Below are positions 9,139 to 19,205 of a stretch of DNA of 64,000 bases, one piece after another; within the stretch, counting starts at the first letter, position 1, and each line of letters starts with the position of its first letter. The stretch is taken from NCBI RefSeq assembly GCF_013267355.1, contig NZ_CP053985.1, forward strand, positions 6,882,001-6,946,000, given 5' to 3'. Under the pieces are notes generated by a model. That model was given only the letters and a program-made list of their open reading frames with translations. It was not told the origin of the DNA and searched no databases. The DNA is from Achromobacter pestifer (GTDB lineage Bacteria; Pseudomonadota; Gammaproteobacteria; Burkholderiales; Burkholderiaceae_B). The translations under genes and the position numbers were made by a program.

Positions 9139-9636
9139 TCAGCCTGAGACACCGCTTTGCAGGACATCGCGCAGATGGCGCATGGCACGCATGATATAGC
9201 GTTCGACGGTATTGAGTGAAAGCCCCATCCGGGCTGCGACCTCGGCTTGGGTCAGCCCGTCGATGCGGTGCCAGATGTATGCCTGGCGGCATTTCTCGGG
9301 CAACTGCCGCAATGCGGCGTCGATCGCATGCGCGAGCTGGATGCCGTCAAGCTCGTCCGTGACATCGGCCGACTGCGGGTGCTCGTGTTCGGCCAGGTCG
9401 TGCAGCGGCATGCCGGCGCGCTGGCCGAGCTTGCGCAGATTGCTCACGAGGTTGTTGCGGCTGGCTTGGTACAGATAGGCGCAAGGATCGGCCAGCGCGG
9501 CGCCCTGCCGCTTCAGCATGCCCAGCGCGGCCTCTTGCAGCGCATCCTCCGCCTCTTGCGGATGCTCGCTGCGGCGCGTCCAGTCGCGGAACATCGTTGC
9601 GTACTTGGCGAGCCAGGTACTGGGCTGGGGGGGCAT
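9139..9636 (-). CDS. ECF sigma factor, FecI type
   Basis: RNA polymerase sigma-70 factor of about 165 residues. Region 2 covers the first ~80 residues (EDALQEAALGML, DPCAYLYQASRNNLVSNLRK). Region 4 is C-terminal (LTQAEVAARMGLSLNTVERYIMRAMRHL). It should direct transcription of the downstream receptor gene when released by the FecR-like protein. ATG 9636 was preferred; a GTG two codons upstream (9642) is also possible. A Fur-like site lies about 45 bases upstream, so iron starvation probably induces it. Confidence 0.92.
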   Translation of the reverse strand: MPPQPSTWLAKYATMFRDWTRRSEHPQEAEDALQEAALGMLKRQGAALADPCAYLYQASRNNLVSNLRKLGQRAGMPLHDLAEHEHPQSADVTDELDGIQLAHAIDAALRQLPEKCRQAYIWHRIDGLTQAEVAARMGLSLNTVERYIMRAMRHLRDVLQSGVSG

Positions 9637-9680
9637 CGGCACTGGCGGCGGGAGCAGTCGAAACAGGCTGCATCATAAAT

Positions 9681-9699
9681 GATAACAACTCTCATTTCA
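9681..9699 (-). promoter_or_regulatory. Putative Fur box
   Basis: GATAACAACTCTCATTTCA on the plus strand resembles the Fur consensus (GATAAT-GATAATCATTATC), matching the GATAA and TCATT arms. It sits in the local AT-rich patch just upstream of the fecI-like gene, where iron control is expected. The assignment rests on partial sequence similarity. Confidence 0.55.
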
Positions 9700-9802
9700 A
9701 AATCACCTGCTCCGCGACGCTGCGCCCCGGGCTAAGCTGCGCTCCCGCCATCCGCGCCTGTGCGCGGATCCCGCGGCACGAACGCCCTTCCTCGCCCAGG
9801 CG

Positions 9803-10339
9803 TCAGCGCCAGATCTCCGGCTCGACGCTGACCTCGCCCTTGTCCGCCGAGAAATACACCACGCCATCCGAGATGTTGGCGTTCAGCCGCATGGTGCGCT
9901 CAGCCAGCTGGGCCAGGGCCCGGGTCTGGTCGGCGGGCAGGTTGACGATCTTCAGGTTGCGGGTGCGCTCCAGCTTGTTCTTCACGCCGTCCCACCAGAT
10001 CTTGCTGGCGGAGCCGCCATAGCAATAGACGATGACCTCGTCGGCGCGGCCACAGGCGCGCAGGATGCGGCGTTCTTCCGGCTGGCCGACTTCGATCCAG
10101 AGCTTGACCGCGCCGGTCAGGTCCTTGACCCACAGGTCGGGCTCGTCGGTGTCGCTCAGGCCCTTGGTGAAGGCCAAATCTTCCTGCGCATGCAGGGCGT
10201 AGGCGACCAGCCGCACCATCATGCGCTCGTCGGTTTCCGAAGGATGGCGGGCGACCGTCAGCGAGTGGCTGCCGTAATAGTGGCGGTCGGTGTCGGCGAC
10301 GTTGAGCTCGGCCTTGTAGATGGTGGCGCGCAGGGCCAT
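9803..10339 (-). CDS. yaeQ: YaeQ family protein
   Basis: Protein of 178 residues, the usual YaeQ length (about 180). It begins MALRATIYKAELNVADTDRHYY and has the family blocks HPSETDERMMVRLVAYAL, LWIEVGQPEERRI and YCYGG. YaeQ has a PD-(D/E)XK nuclease-like fold of unclear role. ATG 10339 was chosen because it matches the family start; the frame is open further upstream without similarity. It is divergent from the LysE-type exporter gene. Confidence 0.93.
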   Translation of the reverse strand: MALRATIYKAELNVADTDRHYYGSHSLTVARHPSETDERMMVRLVAYALHAQEDLAFTKGLSDTDEPDLWVKDLTGAVKLWIEVGQPEERRILRACGRADEVIVYCYGGSASKIWWDGVKNKLERTRNLKIVNLPADQTRALAQLAERTMRLNANISDGVVYFSADKGEVSVEPEIWR

Positions 10340-10490
10340 GGCGTAAATCCGGTGAATGTAGCGAATTGCTGAAGGCCGCCATGATAACGCCTGCGGCGCC
10401 GTGGCACGGCGACGGACGGCTGCGGGCGCCGGCCCGGCGGCGCTACACTGGCCGGCTCCGCTCCACCACGCCCGCCACCGGATCCCGCCC

Positions 10491-11132
10491 ATGACCGCCA
10501 CCGCCGCCCTGCTCGCCTTTACCCTGGCCGCCGCCATCCTGACCGTCACGCCCGGCATGGATAGCGCGCTGGTGCTGCGCACCGCCGCCGTCGAAGGCAG
10601 CCGCCGCGCCCTCATGGCCGGCCTGGGCGTAGCCGCTGGCTGCCTGGTCTGGGGCGCCGTGGCGGCGTTTGGACTGGGATCGCTGCTGCTGGTGTCGACC
10701 TTGGCCTATGACGCGCTACGCCTCTGCGCGGCCCTATACCTGTTCTATCTGGGCGTGAAACTGCTGTGGGGCACGCGGCCCGGCAAGCAGGCCGCCCCGG
10801 GCGCCGCCCCACCCGCGCCGGCCGCGGCCGCCAGCGCGGGTGGGTGGTTCGTCCGCGGCTGCCTGACCAACGCCCTCAATCCCAAGATCGGGATCTTCTA
10901 CATCACCTTCCTGCCTCAGTTCATCCCCGCGGGCGCGGACGTGCTGCGTTTCAGCCTGCTGCTGGCTGGCATCCACGCGGTGCTGGGCATACTGTGGTTC
11001 GCCGTGCTGGTGGCCGCGACGCGGCCGCTGGCGCGCTGGCTGTCGCGCCCGGCCGTGATGCGCGGCCTGGACCGCATGACGGGCGCGGTGTTCATCGCCT
11101 TCGGGCTGAAGCTGGCGCTGGAAAAGCGCTAG
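10491..11132 (+). CDS. LysE/RhtB-family amino acid exporter
   Basis: Inner-membrane exporter of 213 residues with about six hydrophobic segments. The LysE signature TVTPGMDSALVLR lies at ~20-32, and the NALNPKIGIFYITFLPQF block at ~125-145 is characteristic. Substrates in this family are amino acids such as lysine, threonine or homoserine lactone; the actual one is not evident. The ATG at 10491 gives the family N-terminus. No regulator is adjacent. Confidence 0.9.
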   Translation: MTATAALLAFTLAAAILTVTPGMDSALVLRTAAVEGSRRALMAGLGVAAGCLVWGAVAAFGLGSLLLVSTLAYDALRLCAALYLFYLGVKLLWGTRPGKQAAPGAAPPAPAAAASAGGWFVRGCLTNALNPKIGIFYITFLPQFIPAGADVLRFSLLLAGIHAVLGILWFAVLVAATRPLARWLSRPAVMRGLDRMTGAVFIAFGLKLALEKR

Positions 11133-11174
11133 TTTCGGCGTTCCAAGAACGCCCCCGCGCGCAGCGGGGCGCAA

Positions 11175-11197
11175 GCCGCCGGCGGCCAGCCGGCGGC
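11175..11197. other. 9-bp GC-rich hairpin between convergent genes
   Basis: GCCGCCGGC and GCCGGCGGC arms with a 5-base loop lie between the convergent LysE-type gene and the ABC ATPase gene. There is no U-tract on either side. It may be a bidirectional transcript end or an RNA-stabilising structure. Confidence 0.35.
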
Positions 11198-11205
11198 CTC
11201 CTGCC

Positions 11206-13077
<1,872 letters not shown>

Positions 13078-13081
13078 GTGT

Positions 13082-13960
13082 TTACTTTTCCTGACGCGGA
13101 TCGAGCGCGTCGCGCAGGCCGTCGCCCAGCAGATTGAAGCCCAGCACCACCAGGAAAATGGCCGATCCGGGGAAGATCGACATCCAGGGCGCCTGGGTCA
13201 TGAAGTTCTTGGCGGTGTTCAGCATCGAGCCCCAGGACGGGTTCGGCGGCTGCAGCCCCAGACCCAGGAACGACAGGCTGGCCTCGGCGATGATTGCCGT
13301 GGCGATGGTGATGGTGGCCTGCACGATCAAGGGCGGCATGACGTTGGGAAACACGTGGCGGCCGATGATGCGCAGGTCGGACGCGCCCAGGGCGCGCGCG
13401 CTCTGCACGTAGTCCTCGTTCTTGACCGCCAGCACCTGCCCGCGCGTGAGCCGGATGAACTTGGGCGCGGCCGAGACGCCGATGGCGATCATGGCGTTCA
13501 TCAGGCTGGGGCCCAGGAACGCGGCCAGCGCGATGGCCAGGATCAGGAAGGGAATCGCCAGCAATGCTTCGGTGGCGCGCGAGATGATGCTGTCGGTCCA
13601 GCCGCCGAAGTAGCCGGCGGCAAGACCGAAGGGCACGCCCACCGCCAGCGCGATCAGGACCGACACCAGGCCCGCCATCAGCGAGGCGCGGGCGCCGTAC
13701 ACCATGCGGCTGAAAATATCGCGGCCCAGCTCGTCCGTGCCCAGCCAGTAGGACGCCGAAGGCGCCTTGCGGATGGTGGTGAAGCTGGTCTGGAAGGGAT
13801 CGTGGCTGGCGATCAGCGGCGCCAGGATGGCCAGCAGCACGAAGAACAGCACAATGACCAGGCCCAGCATGGCGATGTGGTTGCGCTTGAATTTGCCCCA
13901 GGCGCGGTTGCGGCTGCGGGGCGGCGTGACGGCTGCGGCCGTTGCAGGAATTGCGCTCAT
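13082..13960 (-). CDS. Peptide ABC transporter permease, DppC/GsiD type
   Basis: Inner-membrane permease of 292 residues with an N-terminal segment ([21 protein letters not shown]) and the BPD_transp_1 domain with the EAA-type loop ([19 protein letters not shown]). ATG 13960 overlaps the stop of the upstream permease by four bases (ATGA). That, and the family N-terminus, decide the start over a longer open frame. It pairs with the DppB-like permease to form the channel. Confidence 0.92.
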   Translation of the reverse strand: MSAIPATAAAVTPPRSRNRAWGKFKRNHIAMLGLVIVLFFVLLAILAPLIASHDPFQTSFTTIRKAPSASYWLGTDELGRDIFSRMVYGARASLMAGLVSVLIALAVGVPFGLAAGYFGGWTDSIISRATEALLAIPFLILAIALAAFLGPSLMNAMIAIGVSAAPKFIRLTRGQVLAVKNEDYVQSARALGASDLRIIGRHVFPNVMPPLIVQATITIATAIIAEASLSFLGLGLQPPNPSWGSMLNTAKNFMTQAPWMSIFPGSAIFLVVLGFNLLGDGLRDALDPRQEK

Positions 13961-14901
13961 GAGTGCCTCAGGCGGGGATTGACCAGGATGTACAGGATGT
14001 CGGCCAGCAGGTTCATGATGATGAAGCCCACCGCCACGCAGAGCACCACGCCCTGCACCACCGCGTAGTCGCGCGTGAAGACCGCGTCGACCACCAGCTT
14101 GCCGAAGCCCGGGATCGTGAAGACCTGCTCGGTCAGCACGGCGCCCGCCAGCAGTTCGCCGAACAGCAGCGTCACCAGCGTGACGATGGGCATGAGCGCA
14201 TTGCGCAAGGCGTGGCGCAGCACCACGCTGCGCGGCGACACGCCCTTGGCGCGCGCGGTACGCACATAGTCGGCCGACAGGGCTTCCAGCATGGCGGAGC
14301 GGGTATGGCGCATGAGGTAGGCCGCGATGGCCGTGGACAGCACCAGGGACGGCATCAGCATGGTCTTGATCGACAGCCAGAAGTCCTCGGACGGCGACAC
14401 GTAGCCCGAGGCCGGCAGCAGCTTCCACTGCACCGACACCACCATGATGAGGATGATGCCCAGCCAGAAGTTGGGTATGGACATGCCGGACAGCGCGGCG
14501 ATGTTGGCCCCCATTTCAACGGGCTTGCCTTTCTTCACGGCGGCGATGATCCCCATGGGGATGCCGATCAGCAACGCGAAGAACATGGCCATGGCGGCCA
14601 GTTGCAGCGTGACCGGCAGCTTCTGGCCGATCAGCGTGGTGACGGGGACGTCGGTGCGCAGCGATTTGCCCAGGTCGCCTTGCAGGACCTGTCCGGCCCA
14701 GGCGGCGTACTGCACGGGCAGCGGATCGTTCAAGCGGTACTTGTCCCGCAGGTAGTCCAGGACGGCCGGATCGCGTTCTTCGCCGGCCAGCGTCAGCACT
14801 GGGTCGCCGGGCAGGATTTTCTGCAGCATGAAGACGATCATCGACACCAGTATCAGTGTCGGTATCGCGACGATCACGCGGCGCAAGATGAGTTTAAGCA
14901 T
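13957..14901 (-). CDS. Peptide ABC transporter permease, DppB/GsiC type
   Basis: Inner-membrane permease of 314 residues. It begins MLKLILRRVIVAIPTLILVS, the DppB signature, followed by the extracytoplasmic loop with GDPVLTLAGEE. The transport domain ends with the EAA motif (RTARAKGVSPRSVVLRHALRNAL). The start at 14901 excludes an open but unrelated 23-codon extension. It lies downstream of the binding-protein gene with a 129-base gap that contains a strong hairpin. Confidence 0.92.
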   Translation of the reverse strand: MLKLILRRVIVAIPTLILVSMIVFMLQKILPGDPVLTLAGEERDPAVLDYLRDKYRLNDPLPVQYAAWAGQVLQGDLGKSLRTDVPVTTLIGQKLPVTLQLAAMAMFFALLIGIPMGIIAAVKKGKPVEMGANIAALSGMSIPNFWLGIILIMVVSVQWKLLPASGYVSPSEDFWLSIKTMLMPSLVLSTAIAAYLMRHTRSAMLEALSADYVRTARAKGVSPRSVVLRHALRNALMPIVTLVTLLFGELLAGAVLTEQVFTIPGFGKLVVDAVFTRDYAVVQGVVLCVAVGFIIMNLLADILYILVNPRLRHS

Positions 14902-14970
14902 ATGAGAAACCGTAAGACAGGAACGGCGGACGGGGCCGGGAGGATATTCCGCGACGCCCCGCCGCCGCAA

Positions 14971-15000
14971 ACAACAACCGGACGCGCAAGGCGCGTCCGG
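14971..15000 (-). terminator. Intraoperon hairpin after the binding-protein gene
   Basis: Perfect 10-bp arms CCGGACGCGC and GCGCGTCCGG with an AAG loop (14978-15000). On the minus strand a T-rich TTGTTGTTT follows. Placed between the binding-protein and permease genes, it is probably an attenuator or 3'-end protector that keeps binding-protein mRNA in excess. Confidence 0.6.
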
Positions 15001-15030
15001 CTGGCGTGGCGCGCAACGGCCGCGCCGCGA

Positions 15031-16542
15031 TCACTTCTGCGCGTACGTCACGCCTTTCAGGCGGATCATGCCGTCGGGATAGGGTGTGAAGCCCTTGACC
15101 TTCTTGGCCAGCGCGAACGGCCAAGGCTGGTAGTAGTTATACACCCCGGGCAATTCGTCCTGGATGATGGTCTGCGCCTGGTCATAGATGGCCTTACGCT
15201 TGGTTTCGTCCGGCACGGTGCGGGCCTCGTTCAGCAGCTTGTCCACTTCCGGGTTGCAGTAGTGGCCATCGTTCAGCGCGCCCTTGCAGGTGACGAAAGC
15301 GTGGATGTTGCCGTCCGGATCGACCCGGCCCGACCAGCCCAGCATCACGACCTGGAAGTTGCCCCCGGCCGATTCCTTCTGCAGGGCCGCGTACTCGGTC
15401 GGACGCAAGGACAGGTCGAAGCCCGCCTCGGACGCCATGGCCTGGACGATCTCGGCGATCGACGACGTCGTGGTGTTGTTGCCGAACATGACCTCGGCCT
15501 TCACGCGGTCGAAGCCCGCTTGCTTGAGCAACGCCTTGGCCTTGGCAACGTCGCGCTGGGTCGGCGGGAACTTGTCGCTGTGGTAGGGGCTGGCGGGCGG
15601 GAACGGCTGCTGGGCCGGATCGAAGATGCCGCCGCCGGCCACTTCGCTGATGGCGTTGCGGTCAATGGCGTACTGGAACGCCTGGCGCACCAGCTTGTTC
15701 TTGAACGGATTGTCCTCGGCGCGCTTGCCGTTGGCGACGTTGAACATGAACTGCTGGAAGCCCAGGCCGGCCACCGGCGCGAACGTCAGGCTGGCGTCGG
15801 TCTTGACCTGCGGCACGTCGGAGGGATTCAGGCGTTCCAGCATGTCCAGGTCGCCCGCGCGCAAGTTGGACAGGCGCACGGTGGTGTCCGGAATCGGCAG
15901 GAAGGTCACGCGCTTGAAGGCGAAATCCTTGGCGTCGTAGTACTGGTCGAATTTCTCCAGCACGATGCGGTCGTTCTGGATGCGTTCGACGAACTTGTAG
16001 GGGCCGGAGCAGACCGGCTTGCGGCCCACGGCGGCGACGTCGTCGCTGAAGGTCTTGGGCGACAGCATCATGCCGGCGCGGTCGGACAGCTGGGCCAGCA
16101 AGGTGGCGTCGGGCTTTTTCAGCGTCAGCACCAGGGTCGTCGCGTCGGGCGCGTCGACCTTTTCGACCGAGGCCAGTTCGCCCTTGCGCAGGCTGTCCGG
16201 CAGCGACATGGCGCGTTCCAGGTTGGCGCGGGCCGCGGCGGCGTCGAACTTGGAGCCGTCATGGAACAGCGCGTCCTCGCGCAGCTTGAAGGTCAGCACC
16301 TTGTTGTCGGGGCTGAACGACCACGAGGTGGCCAGTTGCGGCACGAAGTGCAGCTTGGGATCGATGTCGATCAGCTTGTCGCACAGCGAGGTGAAGACGA
16401 TGCGGCCCACATACGTGCGCGCCCGGTGCGGGTCCAGCACGTCCGGATCTTCCTGCAGGCCGATCCGGATGTTCTGGGCGGAAGCCGCGCCCGCGGCCAG
16501 CGCCAGCAGGCTGGCGCCGAAGGTCAAGGTCAAGCGTTTCAT
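15031..16542 (-). CDS. Peptide ABC transporter substrate-binding protein, DppA/GsiB type
   Basis: Periplasmic binding protein of 503 residues, SBP_bac_5 family. Residues 1-22 are a Sec signal (LTFGASLLALAAGAASA, cleavage before QNI). The mature protein opens IRIGLQEDPDVLDPHRARTY and has the family block KVLTFKLREDALFHDGSKFD at ~85-105. A good ribosome site (AAGGGGA) precedes ATG 16542. It follows ggt by 35 bases, so glutathione, gamma-glutamyl or other short peptides are the inferred ligands. Confidence 0.92.
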   Translation of the reverse strand: MKRLTLTFGASLLALAAGAASAQNIRIGLQEDPDVLDPHRARTYVGRIVFTSLCDKLIDIDPKLHFVPQLATSWSFSPDNKVLTFKLREDALFHDGSKFDAAAARANLERAMSLPDSLRKGELASVEKVDAPDATTLVLTLKKPDATLLAQLSDRAGMMLSPKTFSDDVAAVGRKPVCSGPYKFVERIQNDRIVLEKFDQYYDAKDFAFKRVTFLPIPDTTVRLSNLRAGDLDMLERLNPSDVPQVKTDASLTFAPVAGLGFQQFMFNVANGKRAEDNPFKNKLVRQAFQYAIDRNAISEVAGGGIFDPAQQPFPPASPYHSDKFPPTQRDVAKAKALLKQAGFDRVKAEVMFGNNTTTSSIAEIVQAMASEAGFDLSLRPTEYAALQKESAGGNFQVVMLGWSGRVDPDGNIHAFVTCKGALNDGHYCNPEVDKLLNEARTVPDETKRKAIYDQAQTIIQDELPGVYNYYQPWPFALAKKVKGFTPYPDGMIRLKGVTYAQK

Positions 16543-16577
16543 TATTTAATTTCCCCTTGTGGCTGCGCTATTGCGTA

Positions 16578-18206
16578 TTAGAAGCCGACCGCCTGACCAT
16601 CGCGCCGGCTGTCGCTGGCGGCGACATAGCCAAGCTCGTTGTCGTTTTCGGACATGCGCCAGATGAACTGGCCCGCGCCGAAATCCATGTACGGATCATC
16701 GACCGACTTCAGAGCATGCCCGAGGTCTTTCAGGCCCGCAATGGTGGAAGCCTTCATATTGGTCTCGATGTCCAGCGTGAAATCGCGGTTGACCTTCCAG
16801 CGCGGGGCGCAGCAGGCAGCCTGCGGGTTCTGGTGATAGTCCAGCATGCGCACCACGGTCTGCATGTGGCCTTGCGGCTGCATGTCGCCGCCCATCACGC
16901 CAAAGCTCATGACCGGCTTGCCGCCGCGGGTCAGGAAGCCGGGGATGATGGTGTGGAACGGACGCTTGCCGCCTTCGACCACGTTGGCCGACTTCGGATC
17001 CATCGAGAAGCCCACGCCGCGGTTCTGCATGCTGATGCCGGTGCCCGGCACCACCACGCCCGAACCGAAGCCCATGTAGTTGGACTGGATGAACGAGATC
17101 ATCATGCCGTTCTCATCGGCGGCGGTCAGGTAGATGGTGCCGCCGGCGTGCGGACGGCCCGCCTCGAAATGGGTGGCGCGGTCCAGGCGGATGAGCTTGG
17201 CGCGGCTGTCCAGGTAGGCGTCGGACAGCATCTGCTCCGGCGTCACCTGCATGGAGCGCGGATCGGCCACATACTTGTACAGGTCGGCGAAGGCCAGCTT
17301 CATGGCTTCGATCTGGATGTGCTGCGACTGCACCGAGTCCACCGGGATGTCGGCCATGTCGAAGCGTTCGACGATGCCCAGCGCGATCAGCGCGGCAATG
17401 CCCTGCCCGTTGGGCGGGATCTCGTGCAGCTCGTAGCCGCGATAGGACTTGGAAATGGGCTTGACCCATTCCGGACGGTAGTTGCGCAGGTCTTCCAGGG
17501 TCATGGCGCCGCCGCATTCCTGGCTGAAGGCAGCGATGCGTTCGGCGAGTTCGCCTTCATAGAAGTCGCGACCCTTGGAGGCGGCGATGCGGCGCAGCGT
17601 ATTGGCGGCGTCCGGGAAGCGGAAGTGTTCGCCGACCTTGGGCGCGCGGCCCTCGGGCAGGAAGGCCTGGGCGTAACCCGGCTGCGATTTCAGTTCCTCG
17701 GCCGCGGCGGCCCATTTGTGCGCCACCACCGGCGGCACGGCGTAGCCGCGCTCGGCGATTTCGATGGCGGGCTCGAACAGCTGCTCGAACGGCAGCTTGC
17801 CCAGTTTTTCATGCAGCGCGGACCAGCCGGCCACCACGCCTGGCACCGTCACCGCGTCCCAGCCGCGCTTGGGCTGGATCGCCAGGCCGTCGGCGCCCAC
17901 GCCGTGCTTGCGCTTGAAGTATTCGGTGCTCCAGGCCGCGGGGGCCACGCCCGAGGAGTTCAGGCCATGCAGTTCCTTGCCGTCCCAGACGATGGCGAAA
18001 CAGTCGCCGCCCAGGCCGCAGGACACGGGTTCGACCAGGACGATGGTGGCGGCCGCGGCGATGGCGGCGTCCACGGCGTTGCCGCCCTTGAGCAACATGC
18101 GCAACCCAGCCTGCGCCGCCAGCGGATGCGACGTGGACACCACATTGCGGGCGAACAGCGGAATGCGGACGGAAGGATAGGGGTTGCCCCAGTCGAAGGA
18201 TTTCAT
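16578..18206 (-). CDS. ggt: Gamma-glutamyltransferase family protein
   Basis: N-terminal nucleophile hydrolase of 542 residues that should hydrolyse or transfer gamma-glutamyl groups. The family start STSHPLAAQAGLRMLLKGGNA and PVSCGLGGDCF are present. The processing site and nucleophile are most likely T357 in HAGGTIYLTAADENG, where autocleavage gives large and small subunits. No signal peptide is seen, so unlike E. coli Ggt it is predicted to be cytoplasmic. That suits cleavage of peptides after import by the downstream ABC system. It is first in the operon and divergent from a LysR gene. Confidence 0.9.
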   Translation of the reverse strand: MKSFDWGNPYPSVRIPLFARNVVSTSHPLAAQAGLRMLLKGGNAVDAAIAAAATIVLVEPVSCGLGGDCFAIVWDGKELHGLNSSGVAPAAWSTEYFKRKHGVGADGLAIQPKRGWDAVTVPGVVAGWSALHEKLGKLPFEQLFEPAIEIAERGYAVPPVVAHKWAAAAEELKSQPGYAQAFLPEGRAPKVGEHFRFPDAANTLRRIAASKGRDFYEGELAERIAAFSQECGGAMTLEDLRNYRPEWVKPISKSYRGYELHEIPPNGQGIAALIALGIVERFDMADIPVDSVQSQHIQIEAMKLAFADLYKYVADPRSMQVTPEQMLSDAYLDSRAKLIRLDRATHFEAGRPHAGGTIYLTAADENGMMISFIQSNYMGFGSGVVVPGTGISMQNRGVGFSMDPKSANVVEGGKRPFHTIIPGFLTRGGKPVMSFGVMGGDMQPQGHMQTVVRMLDYHQNPQAACCAPRWKVNRDFTLDIETNMKASTIAGLKDLGHALKSVDDPYMDFGAGQFIWRMSENDNELGYVAASDSRRDGQAVGF

Positions 18207-18263
18207 GTGGCTAGTCTCATAACGGGTAAGCGGCCGAAGTTACTCCCGTGGTCTAATTAAATC

Positions 18264-18274
18264 AATTTGAAATT
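18264..18274. promoter_or_regulatory. AATTT-G-AAATT palindrome in the ggt/LysR divergent promoter
   Basis: An 11-bp palindrome in a 93-base AT-rich intergenic region between divergent ggt and LysR genes. LysR regulators usually bind such sites and control both genes. It is a candidate only. Confidence 0.35.
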
Positions 18275-18299
18275 TTGTTCCGTCATAAAAGAGATTTTT

Positions 18300-19202
18300 A
18301 TGAGTACCATCCGTTTTCTGCGCACTTTCCTGGCGGTCGCGCACCATGGTTCCTTCTCCGAAGCGGCCGAACAGGTGGCGCTGACGCAGGCCGCAGTCAG
18401 CTTCCAGATGCGCTCCCTGGAAACGGAACTGGGACGCGAGCTCTTCGACCGCAGCGGCCGCCTTGCCATCCTGAACGCCGCCGGCCGGGAATTGCTGCCG
18501 GAAATCAAGCACTTGCTGGATCTTTACGACCGCATGCGGAAGCCGCGCACCGCGCCCGGCGAGCTGGCCGGATCGGTCGCCGTGGGCAGTATCGTGTCGT
18601 GCATGGGCACCCTGTCCAAGGTCGTGTCCGGCATGAAAAAGCAGCACCCCAAGCTGGACGTGCGCATCCTGTCGGGCAAGGCCAGCGAGCTGGCGGGCAA
18701 GGTCGAGGACGGCGAGCTGGACGCGGCCTTCCTGGTGGAGGCCGGGCGCAAGATGGCCAGCACGCGCTGGACCGCGCTATATGAAGAGCAGCTGGTGGTG
18801 ATCGCGCCGCGCTCGGCGCCTGGGCAAGACGCGCGCCAGGTGCTGGCGCAGAACCCCTTCCTGCGCTTTGACCGCACCCAGCGCACCGGCCTGCAGATAG
18901 ACCGGCTGCTGCGGCGCCTGGGGGCGCCGCTGAACGAATTCCTGGAACTCAACGCCATCGAGACGCTGGTCGAGCTGGTGCGCCAGGAGGTCGGCGTGAC
19001 GCTGCTGCCGCTGATCAACGGCTCCAATTGGCAGCACAGCCCGGAACTGCGGATCCTGACGCTGCCGCAGGACCTGGGGCCGATGACGCGCGCCATCGGC
19101 ATGCTGGAGCGGCGCGAGCATGCACGCCAGGGCATCACGGCGGCGATCTGCGAGTCCTGCGCCCAGGCTTTCCGGGCGCGCGAACCGCAGACCGCCGCCT
19201 GA
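18300..19202 (+). CDS. LysR-family transcriptional regulator
   Basis: Regulator of 300 residues. The helix-turn-helix lies at ~3-60 (FLRTFLAVAHHGSFSEAAEQVALTQAAVS shape, split here as LAVAHHGSFSEAA and LTQAAVSFQMRSLE). A substrate-binding domain covers ~90-290. The ATG at 18300 has an AAGAG ribosome site 7 bases upstream and gives the LysR N-terminus. It is divergent from the ggt-peptide transporter operon, which it most likely controls. Its stop is only 3 bases from the stop of the convergent phospholipase gene. Confidence 0.92.
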   Translation: MSTIRFLRTFLAVAHHGSFSEAAEQVALTQAAVSFQMRSLETELGRELFDRSGRLAILNAAGRELLPEIKHLLDLYDRMRKPRTAPGELAGSVAVGSIVSCMGTLSKVVSGMKKQHPKLDVRILSGKASELAGKVEDGELDAAFLVEAGRKMASTRWTALYEEQLVVIAPRSAPGQDARQVLAQNPFLRFDRTQRTGLQIDRLLRRLGAPLNEFLELNAIETLVELVRQEVGVTLLPLINGSNWQHSPELRILTLPQDLGPMTRAIGMLERREHARQGITAAICESCAQAFRAREPQTAA

Positions 19203-19205
19203 GGC

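Noticed and set aside
9116..9292. N-terminal extension of the FecR-like protein
   Set aside because: It overlaps the ECF sigma gene and lacks family similarity; ATG 9115 gives the normal N-terminus.
13963..16581. 872-codon plus-strand open frame
   Set aside because: It lies antisense to the permease and binding-protein genes and has only low-complexity GC-driven composition.
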